From Nitrospira sp. (lineage in GTDB: Bacteria; Nitrospirota; Nitrospiria; Nitrospirales; Nitrospiraceae), in the NCBI GenBank assembly GCA_015904045.1, contig JABMDG010000001.1, positions 1-6,310 on the forward strand: DNA of 6,310 nucleotides, written 5' to 3'. Shown piece after piece: positions 1-4,934 of this stretch. A program made the translations under genes and the position numbers. The notes under the pieces are model-generated. The model worked only from the letters and a program-made list of their open reading frames with translations. It did no database searches and was not told where the DNA came from. Position 1 is the stretch's first letter, and the number at the start of each line of letters is the position of its first letter.

Positions 1-1
1 C

Positions 2-1009
2 GTTCTCATCATGACCGGTCTGACCGATTACGATTCCATCGCGCAGGCCTACGAAGCCGGCGCCACGGACTTCGTGACAAAGCCGCTGCACGGACTGCTG
101 TTAACACACCGCATTCGGTACATTGTACAGTCGAACCGGATCTCGCAGGAATTACGGACCAGCCAAGCCAGCCTCGCGCAGGCGCGCGACGCCGCACTCG
201 AAGGGACTCGGCTGAAGTCGGAATTCCTCGCCACGGTTAGCCACGAACTCCGGACACCGATGAACGGCATCCTCGGGATGACCGACCTGCTCCGGGATAC
301 GTCCCTGACATCGGAACAACGCGACTATGCAGATACCATCCGTGCTTCAGGCGAAATAATCCTATCGACCATCAATGACATTCTGGACTTCTCAAAGATC
401 GAATCCGGCCATTTTCCGCTGCACCATGTCGACTTCGATTTGTCCAGGCTTCTCGACGATGTCGTCGGCGTCTTTGCAGAACGGGCACAGCGCAACGGAA
501 TCACCCTGCTGTCCTCCGTTCATGCGCAGGTGCCGACCGCGTTGCGCGGAGACCGCCATCGTCTGCACCAGGTCTTGAGCAATCTGTTAGGCAACGCCGT
601 CAAATTCACCGAACAGGGCGAGATCACGGTCGGCGTGAATATGGAGGAGCGCCGAAATGGCCGGGATCCCCTCCGAGACGGCACGCCCGTCGCGCCGATG
701 CCGGGCAGCAAACATGCCGACAGGATCGTTCTTCTTCATTTCTCTGTCGCCGATACAGGAATCGGAATTGCGAGGGAAGCCCATGCGCGGATTTTCCAGC
801 CGTTCGGGCAAGCCGATGGGTCAAATACAAGAAAATACGGCGGCGCCGGGCTGGGCCTGGCCATCTGCAAACAATTGCTCGAGTTGATGGGCGGAGTCAT
901 CGGCGTGGAAAGCGAACCGGGCCGCGGCAGCGTATTTCACTTTACCGTCCCGCTTGAACACTCTTCCGCCGATTCTTCGCTGCGGCCGCGCGGCACAGCC
1001 GCTGCCTGA
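2..1009 (+). CDS. Hybrid sensor histidine kinase (receiver-HisKA-HATPase_c), 5'-truncated by window edge
   Basis: C-terminal 335 residues of a two-component kinase; the reading frame is open to the window edge. Numbering from the first visible codon: residues 1-30 are the end of a receiver domain, with conserved Thr5 (IMTGL) and Lys27 (DFVTKPL), so the ATG at 11 is internal and not the start. A linker (about 40-70, probably coiled coil) leads to HisKA with phospho-acceptor His81 (SHELRTPMNGILG). HATPase_c follows: N box (LSNLLGNAVKF, Asn194/Asn198), G1 box DTGIGIA (251-257), F box (IFQPFGQAD) and G2 box GGAGLGLAI (280-288). About 30 extra, poorly conserved residues (214-243) lie between the N and G1 boxes. 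The protein ends soon after the ATPase domain, so it has no C-terminal receiver. By family knowledge it autophosphorylates His81 and is cytoplasmic in this part. Its signal and partner regulator cannot be told from here. No clear terminator follows. Confidence 0.93.
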   Translation, partial: VLIMTGLTDYDSIAQAYEAGATDFVTKPLHGLLLTHRIRYIVQSNRISQELRTSQASLAQARDAALEGTRLKSEFLATVSHELRTPMNGILGMTDLLRDTSLTSEQRDYADTIRASGEIILSTINDILDFSKIESGHFPLHHVDFDLSRLLDDVVGVFAERAQRNGITLLSSVHAQVPTALRGDRHRLHQVLSNLLGNAVKFTEQGEITVGVNMEERRNGRDPLRDGTPVAPMPGSKHADRIVLLHFSVADTGIGIAREAHARIFQPFGQADGSNTRKYGGAGLGLAICKQLLELMGGVIGVESEPGRGSVFHFTVPLEHSSADSSLRPRGTAAA

Positions 1010-1123
1010 TTCCGGCAGTCCTCTGACACCGCCCCGCGACGCTGAGGCCGCCGACGCGATCACCCGTGTCTTGTTTTCCAGAGCCGCGCAGGATAGGCTC
1101 TCGAAAATCATCACGTTAGACTT
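1010..1123 (+). other. Intergenic gap between the kinase and apaH, possible weak promoter
   Basis: This 114-bp gap holds a weak sigma70-like pair, TTGTTT (1071-1076) and TAGGCT (1094-1099), with a 17-bp spacer. A 5-bp hairpin, GAGCC/GGCTC (1081-1085 with 1096-1100), overlaps it. There is no Shine-Dalgarno sequence before the apaH ATG. The promoter call is low confidence because only half of each box fits the consensus. Confidence 0.25.
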
Positions 1124-1744
1124 ATGTCCACCTACGCAATCGGGGATATCCAAGGGTGCTTTACCTCTCTCCGCGACCTGCTCGACCGGATCTCCTTTCA
1201 GTCTCACACCGACCGGATCTGGCTCGTCGGCGACTTAGTCAACCGGGGCCCGGACTCATTGGCCACCTTGCGGTTTCTCAAGAGTCTCGGCCCTGTAGCC
1301 CATCCCATCCTCGGCAATCACGATCTCTTCCTGCTGGCCGCCGCAGAAGGCATCGTGTCGCTCCGCCCCAAAGATACAATTCAGGATAGCCTTACCGCAG
1401 ACGATCGCGCTGACCTGATCGAATGGATGAGATGCAGCCCGATCCATCACCGGGAGGGTACGTTCTTTATGGTCCATGCCGGCCTCCTCCCTCAATGGAC
1501 GGTTGATGATGCCACACAGTACGCACGGGACGTCGAAACAATATTGTCCGGGCCGGACTATCGAATGTTTCTCCATCAACTGTTTCACGGTCCGACAACG
1601 CCATGGAGCCCCTCGCTGAATGGGATGGAGCGCCTGACAAGTATCGCGCGCGTGTTGACCAGGATCAGAACCTGCACGCCGTCCGGTGAACTGTCGAGTT
1701 TTTCCGGACCGCCTGAAAACGCCCCGGCAGTTACTGCTTACTGA
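1124..1744 (+). CDS. apaH: ApaH-like symmetrical bis(5'-nucleosyl)-tetraphosphatase, C-terminally truncated
   Basis: 206 residues of the PPP-family phosphatase ApaH, which splits Ap4A into two ADP in the cytoplasm. Metal-site motifs are present in order: GDIQG (7-11), GDLVNRGP (36-43), GNHD (64-67) and VHAG (117-120). The later ApaH signature is also there: PWSPSLNGMERL, then LTRIRTC near 178-184. Family members are about 270-280 residues long. This one stops about 20 residues after LTRIRTC, at SGPPENAPA. It lacks the terminal third that carries the PWF segment, the GHW motif (last metal-ligand His) and the LDTGC motif. Similarity ends at about 1728, directly before the convergent metF stop codon (1731-1733); the last codons are read from metF antisense. 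The start at 1124 fits the family N-terminus (MSTYAIGDIQG), although no Shine-Dalgarno is seen. The protein is probably inactive or altered, i.e. a 3'-deleted gene. Identification is sure; function is doubtful. Confidence 0.85.
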   Translation: MSTYAIGDIQGCFTSLRDLLDRISFQSHTDRIWLVGDLVNRGPDSLATLRFLKSLGPVAHPILGNHDLFLLAAAEGIVSLRPKDTIQDSLTADDRADLIEWMRCSPIHHREGTFFMVHAGLLPQWTVDDATQYARDVETILSGPDYRMFLHQLFHGPTTPWSPSLNGMERLTSIARVLTRIRTCTPSGELSSFSGPPENAPAVTAY

Positions 1745-2642
1745 TCACTGGCCTGGGCAGCAGGCCTGCTCTTTCGGCGATCTCAGCGACCTTGTCTTCC
1801 CACTCAATGGCCATGATGTGGACCCCGTCGCAATGGGGGCGCACGGCCTTGATCGAGCGGACAGCGATTTCGACACCGGCATCTTCCGACTTGTCGCCGG
1901 CAGCGCGCAGCTCGTCGAGCATCTCCTGCGGGACCGCCATACCGGGGATGTTGGCGTTCATGAACTCCGCCATCTTGACGTTGCGCAACAAGAGAATGCC
2001 GGCCAGCACTTTTACCTTGAAGGGACGCACAGCCTTCATGAAGCTGGCAAACAGGGTGGGGTTATAGACCGCCTGAGTTTGAAAAAACTTTGCTCCGGCC
2101 TTTACTTTGACCTCAAATTTTGCCAACACCGGCCCGACCAGATCTGCCTCCGGCGTTGCCGCAGCGGCAATCGTGAAATCCGTCGTGCCGTCCAACTTAT
2201 GGCCCGCCAGATCCCGGCCTTCGTTCAACCCTTGGACCATTTGCATGACCTGCACGGAATCGAGATCATAGACCGGTTTGGCATCTTTGTGGTCGCCAAC
2301 TGTTGGATAATCGCCCGTCAGGCAGAGAATATTTCGAATCCCCAGCATATGGGCGCCCATCAGATCGGACTGCATGGCGATGCGGTTCCGATCACGGCAG
2401 GTCAGCTGCATCACCGGATCGTGACCCATTTCATACAACAGCCGGCAAACCGGCAGTGAGCCTGCTCGAACTACCGCTGCGGTGTTGTCGGTCACGTTCA
2501 CGCCATGGACGCGGCCGACGAGCCGCTTCGCGTTATCCAAAATGCCGGCGATGTTCGTGCCCTTCGGCGGGTTGTACTCAATCGTGACCGCAAACCGGCC
2601 CTGATCAAGTACCTCTCTGAGTCTCCTCGGCTCCCGACTCAT
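1731..2642 (-). CDS. metF: 5,10-methylenetetrahydrofolate reductase
   Basis: 303-residue flavoprotein, the normal length for bacterial MetF (about 290-310). It reduces methylene-THF to methyl-THF, the methyl donor for methionine synthesis. Visible family marks are Glu22 in TIEYNPPKG (equivalent to the catalytic Glu of E. coli MetF, SFEFFPP), the VTDN motif (50-53), the flavin-site segment LTGD with Asp111, and the segment after it (YPTVGDHKDAKPVYDLDSV). The wording of these motifs (EYNPPKG, MQLTCRDRN) is closer to the MetF type of acetogens and related anaerobes than to the enterobacterial type; this is recall. The ATG at 2642 has GAGG only 3 nt upstream and GGGGGAG 11 nt upstream, so ribosome binding is not textbook. 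It lies downstream of folD on the same strand, 169 bp apart, consistent with a folate operon. Its stop overlaps the 3' end of apaH by 14 bp with no terminator between them. Confidence 0.93.
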   Translation of the reverse strand: MSREPRRLREVLDQGRFAVTIEYNPPKGTNIAGILDNAKRLVGRVHGVNVTDNTAAVVRAGSLPVCRLLYEMGHDPVMQLTCRDRNRIAMQSDLMGAHMLGIRNILCLTGDYPTVGDHKDAKPVYDLDSVQVMQMVQGLNEGRDLAGHKLDGTTDFTIAAAATPEADLVGPVLAKFEVKVKAGAKFFQTQAVYNPTLFASFMKAVRPFKVKVLAGILLLRNVKMAEFMNANIPGMAVPQEMLDELRAAGDKSEDAGVEIAVRSIKAVRPHCDGVHIMAIEWEDKVAEIAERAGLLPRPVISKQ

Positions 2643-2674
2643 CTTCCTCTTAACTCCCCCTTCCTCGAATTATC

Positions 2675-2818
2675 GTTGTAGGGGGATCGGGGGCTCCCCA
2701 CTGCGCGCATTGACCGAGCACAGCCGATTCCACCCGCCCTTCCCCGCGTCGCCGAGCCTCCGCTTGACCCGGCTCGTGCGCGGGCAGCGAGCAAGGGAGC
2801 CCCCGGTCCCCTTACAAC
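2675..2818. repeat. GC-rich palindromic element between folD and metF, 24-bp imperfect inverted-repeat ends
   Basis: The left arm (2675-2698) and right arm (2795-2818) match as inverted repeats at 22 of 24 positions, core GGGGGCTCCC, and enclose 96 bp. Inside is a further hairpin: GCTCGTGC (2772-2779) pairs with 2784-2792 through a one-base bulge and a GCGG loop. An alternative stem is CGAGCC (2753-2758) with GGCTCG (2771-2776). The right arm contains the folD stop codon (2812-2814) and the last Leu codon. There is no T-tract, so a simple intrinsic terminator is unlikely. In form it resembles a REP/MITE-like intergenic element, or a structured spacer in a folD-metF transcript. No coding capacity is evident. 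Confidence 0.6.
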
Positions 2819-3672
2819 ATTCCCGCGCTTCTCTTCGCCGACTCCACGGTATTGTCTAACAGCATGGCGATTGTCATAGGGCCGACCCCGCCCGGCACAG
2901 GGCTGATCCACCCAGCTTTCTGGCTGACCGGCTCGAAGTCGACGTCCCCGCAGAGCTTGCCGTCAGGCAACTTATTCGTCCCTACATCGATCACCATAGC
3001 TCCGTCTTTCACCATGTCGGCCGTGACGAACTTCGCTTTTCCGATCGCCACCAGCAGCAAATCGGCCTCGCGGCAGACGGCGGGGAGATCCTTCGTCTTC
3101 GAGTGGCAGATCGTGACCGTCGCATTGCGTTGGAGCAGCATGAGCGCCAACGGCTTGCCCACGATGTTACTTCGACCCAAGACAACCGCGCGCTTGCCCT
3201 CGATCGTGACGCCGGCCGATTCAATCATTTTGATCACGCCCTTCGGCGTACAGGCCTCGAACACCGGGTGCCCTTCGACTAACCTGCCGAAATTGTACGG
3301 ATGGAATCCGTCGGCGTCTTTGTCGGGCGACACCGCTTCGAGAATCACCCGGCTGTCGATCTGCTTCGGCAGAGGGAGCTGGACCAGAATGCCATGAATC
3401 TTCGGATCGGCATTCTTCTTTTCGATTAATGCCAGCAACTCCGCCTGCGTGGTCGATGCCGGCAACTTGTGGTCATCGACGTAGATGCCGGCCAGCTCGC
3501 ACGCCTTCTGCTTGTTTTTCACGTACACATGCGAGGCCGGATCGTCACCGACCAGGATCGTCGCCAGCCCCGGTTTGATGCCGGTCTTCGCCAATACCGC
3601 CGCCGAGTCGACCGCCAACCGCTCTCGGACCTGCTGCGCCAACGCTTTCCCATCGATCAATTTCGCCGCCAC
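2812..3672 (-). CDS. folD: Bifunctional methylene-THF dehydrogenase / methenyl-THF cyclohydrolase
   Basis: 286 residues, full length for FolD (E. coli 288). It interconverts 5,10-methylene-THF, 5,10-methenyl-THF and 10-formyl-THF, using a nicotinamide cofactor, in the cytoplasm. Visible residues: Tyr50 and catalytic Lys54 in YVKNK, GILVQLPLP (94-102), Asp121 in KDADGFHP, the Rossmann motif GRSNIVGKP (166-174), and PVPGGVGPMT (258-267). I chose GTG 3672 rather than the upstream in-frame GTG at 3684. A strong GGAGGAG (3676-3682) sits just before 3672, the protein then starts MAAKLIDGK as family members do, and this start and its ribosome-binding site are kept in the folD' copy at 4641. It is the first gene of a probable folD-metF operon, with a candidate promoter at 3783-3812 and a roughly 100-nt structured leader. 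The first 40 codons are repeated in diverged form at 4522-4641. Confidence 0.95.
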   Translation of the reverse strand: MAAKLIDGKALAQQVRERLAVDSAAVLAKTGIKPGLATILVGDDPASHVYVKNKQKACELAGIYVDDHKLPASTTQAELLALIEKKNADPKIHGILVQLPLPKQIDSRVILEAVSPDKDADGFHPYNFGRLVEGHPVFEACTPKGVIKMIESAGVTIEGKRAVVLGRSNIVGKPLALMLLQRNATVTICHSKTKDLPAVCREADLLLVAIGKAKFVTADMVKDGAMVIDVGTNKLPDGKLCGDVDFEPVSQKAGWISPVPGGVGPMTIAMLLDNTVESAKRSAGML

Positions 3673-3675
3673 AAT

Positions 3676-3682
3676 CTCCTCC
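3676..3682 (-). promoter_or_regulatory. Shine-Dalgarno that fixes the folD start at GTG 3672
   Basis: On the - strand GGAGGAG is followed by ATT and then GTG; GGAGG stands 5 nt from the start codon. The equivalent GGGAGG with the same 5-nt spacing is present before folD' (4647-4652), which supports use of this GTG and not the one at 3684. Confidence 0.8.
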
Positions 3683-3710
3683 ACAACTGTAAGAAAAAGG
3701 TCACAGCTGA

Positions 3711-3763
3711 GGTTGAGGTGAATTACCGACCAGGTCTACTCATCCTCGGCCCTAGCCTCAACC
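3711..3763 (-). promoter_or_regulatory. Hairpin in the folD leader, conserved in the second copy
   Basis: GGTTGAGGTGA (3711-3721) faces TAGCCTCAACC (3753-3763). Ten of 11 positions pair if wobble is allowed, and the core GGTTGAGG/CCTCAACC is perfect. It lies inside the predicted 5' leader of folD. The second copy keeps a hairpin at the same place (4678-4689 with 4715-4726) although its bases differ. A role in attenuation or mRNA stability is inference. A T-run (3766-3772) follows on the + strand, but no + strand gene ends here, so a + strand terminator is doubtful. Confidence 0.4.
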
Positions 3764-3782
3764 CATTTTTTTGAATTTGGGC

Positions 3783-3812
3783 ACCTTAGCAGGGCGATTT
3801 TATCCAAGTCAA
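3783..3812 (-). promoter_or_regulatory. Predicted folD promoter
   Basis: On the - strand: -35 TTGACT (3807-3812), 18-bp spacer, -10 TAAGGT (3783-3788), with predicted transcript start near 3776 and a leader of about 104 nt. The boxes lie in a 37-bp block (3780-3816) matching 4753-4789 at 34 of 37 positions, while the sequence around it has diverged much more; both boxes are unchanged. The -35 is good and the -10 is mediocre. Confidence 0.5.
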
Positions 3813-3847
3813 CGCTACCTCTGACCGCTCCCTCATATCAGCGTTCC

Positions 3848-3877
3848 TTGACTCTATCTTTCTCCGTTGGCTACGAT
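3848..3877 (+). promoter_or_regulatory. Predicted promoter of the first propeller gene
   Basis: -35 TTGACT (3848-3853), 18-bp spacer, -10 TACGAT (3872-3877). The same arrangement, TTGACA-18-TACGAT, stands in the second copy at 4875-4904 in an otherwise diverged stretch. The predicted transcript would start near 3884 and rules out the ATG at 3876 as start codon. Confidence 0.55.
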
Positions 3878-3905
3878 GCGGAATTATCATCGGCAGCCAC
3901 CAACA

Positions 3906-4547
3906 TTGATTACCCCATCACCGCTCTTGAAGCATCCGCTATCCCGTATCTTCTTGTCCGCGGCCTTCGTGCTCGGTCTCGTCCTACCCAGTCACGCCGC
4001 CCAAATCACGGGCTTGGAATCGCCCAACAGTTTCGTCGGCGACCCATCCGGAAAAGAATATTTCATCTCCAACATCAATGGAGAACGGGAGGCGAGAGAC
4101 AACAACGGCTTTATCACCAAGTTGGATCCCAACGGAAACACAGTATTTACCAGCAGTAATAATCTCAATGGGGTTACCATGTTCAGGTCCATGCGTCTCA
4201 AAGGAAATAAGGTGGTCCTTTGCGGAAGTTCAAGTAACCTGAGTGCGGCTTTGGCAGTTGCCTGGGATACTTCCGGCAATTTATTATGGACCGGTTCTTT
4301 CCTCGGGCAATCAGGTAAAGATGTTGAGATTGATGATCTTTGCAATACCTATCTGCTCTCTTCATATCCCAACCAGGTCACACCCTCAAGCGGGCAGGAT
4401 ATAGAGATATATAAATTAAACAGTTCAGGCGCACAGGTATGGAAAAAGAATTTTGAATTTAGTGGATACGATTATCCAACCATGTTTACACTGGTGGCCG
4501 ATAAATTAAGTGTGATCGGGTCAGGATCGTCGCCAACCCCGGCTTGA
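3906..4547 (+). pseudogene. Truncated chimeric secreted beta-propeller gene (first copy)
   Basis: Open frame of 213 residues built from three parts. Part 1, to about 4136, is the paralogue of the gene at 4935: a signal peptide (KHPLSRIFLSAAFVLGLVLPSHA) and a mature start AAQITGLESPNSFVGD, with NINGE and RDNNGFITKLD, about 81% identical in DNA to 5031-5159. Part 2 (about 4137-4521) is clearly AT-richer, unlike the second copy, and reads as one or two propeller-like blades (DTSGNLLWTGSF, LNSSGAQVWKKNF). Part 3 (4522-4547) is folD' read antisense (SGSSPTPA, then TGA). The product would be exported but lacks most of a propeller, so it is probably a broken gene. Start: TTG 3906 aligns with TTG 4932 and ATG 4935 in copy two. 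ATG 3876 overlaps the -10 box, and a 1-nt indel between the copies lies between it and 3906. TTG 3927 is also possible. No Shine-Dalgarno is seen. Confidence 0.65.
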
Positions 4548-4641
4548 CCCCTGTCTTGGCTAAAACTGCCGCTGAGTCAATGGCCAACCGATCCCTGACT
4601 TGCTGCGCCAACGCTTTTCCATCGATCAATTTCGCCGCCAC
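4522..4641 (-). pseudogene. 5' remnant of a second folD (40 codons)
   Basis: On the - strand, starting at GTG 4641, 40 codons align without gaps to folD codons 1-40 (MAAKLIDGK start, KPGLATIL end). Similarity then stops at 4522 and the frame runs on into unrelated sequence (TRSHLI...). Its ribosome-binding site (GGGAGG, 4647-4652) and promoter-like boxes are retained. Of 16 changed codons 13 are silent and 3 conservative (Glu to Asp, Val to Ile, Ile to Val), so it diverged while still under selection. All catalytic parts (Lys54 onward) are missing, so no FolD activity is possible. Confidence 0.88.
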
Positions 4642-4755
4642 AATTTCCTCCCGATCTTTAGTTTAGATTGAGGTCAAGGTTGAGGCTGAAAACAGCACCG
4701 GCCGAGACATAAGCTCAGCCTGAGCCTAAACCCAATCCTGGCTGAAAATTACGGC

Positions 4756-4785
4756 ACCTTAGCAGGGCAATTTTGCCCAAGTCAA
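4756..4785 (-). promoter_or_regulatory. Promoter-like boxes upstream of folD', with an internal palindrome
   Basis: - strand TTGACT (4780-4785), 18 bp, TAAGGT (4756-4761), identical boxes to those before folD. Between them lies GGGCAATTTTGCCC (4765-4778), a 6-bp perfect inverted repeat with a 2-bp centre, placed like an operator. In the first copy the same position (3792-3805) is degenerate and no longer symmetric. Confidence 0.4.
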
Positions 4786-4874
4786 CGCTGTGGATCGGTA
4801 TGGGGACACGAGCGTTTCTGCTCACCCCTAACCCCTCACTCCGTACCCCTTGCCGCACTTCACATACCCGTTCC

Positions 4875-4904
4875 TTGACAGCATCTCGATCCGTTGGCTA
4901 CGAT
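4875..4904 (+). promoter_or_regulatory. Predicted promoter of the intact propeller gene
   Basis: -35 TTGACA (consensus, 4875-4880), 18-bp spacer, -10 TACGAT (4899-4904), matching the copy at 3848-3877. Predicted start near 4911 leaves a leader of about 24 nt to ATG 4935, with no Shine-Dalgarno. Confidence 0.6.
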
Positions 4905-4934
4905 GGCGACCATCATGCAAAGCCGCCTATATTG

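Larger units (their letters stand above)
4642..4934. other. Divergent intergenic region of the second copy
   Basis: 293 bp with no gene that I can support. It holds the folD' ribosome-binding site, a leader hairpin (4678-4689 with 4715-4726) set among imperfect hexamers of TGAGGY type, the conserved promoter block (4753-4789), about 50 bp absent from copy one (roughly 4790-4865), and the promoter of the propeller gene (4875-4904). An open frame from 4773 through this region into the propeller gene is unlikely to be used, since it would start inside the conserved promoter block. Confidence 0.6.

Noticed and set aside
11..13. ATG at 11 as the kinase start
   Set aside because: Codons before it (VLI) continue the receiver-domain strand, and a start here would cut the receiver in the middle; the gene begins outside the window.
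1686..2459. 257-codon open frame on the + strand
   Set aside because: It lies antisense to metF, whose protein shows clear family motifs; this frame reads as low-complexity antisense with no recognisable domain.
2852..3397. 181-codon open frame on the + strand opposite folD
   Set aside because: It is antisense to a confidently identified folD with all catalytic motifs, and has no ribosome-binding site or family signature.
3764..3772. T-run after the + strand hairpin as an intrinsic terminator
   Set aside because: No + strand transcript is expected to end here, the second copy lacks the T-run, and the hairpin fits better as part of the folD leader.
3469..3774. 101-codon + strand open frame crossing the folD start and its upstream region
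   Set aside because: Most of it is antisense folD and the rest is the folD leader and hairpin; it does not continue as an open frame in the second copy.
4773..4934. N-terminal extension of the intact propeller protein
   Set aside because: It would begin inside the conserved promoter block, run through the predicted promoter, and put about 54 residues before a good signal peptide; the first copy does not support it.
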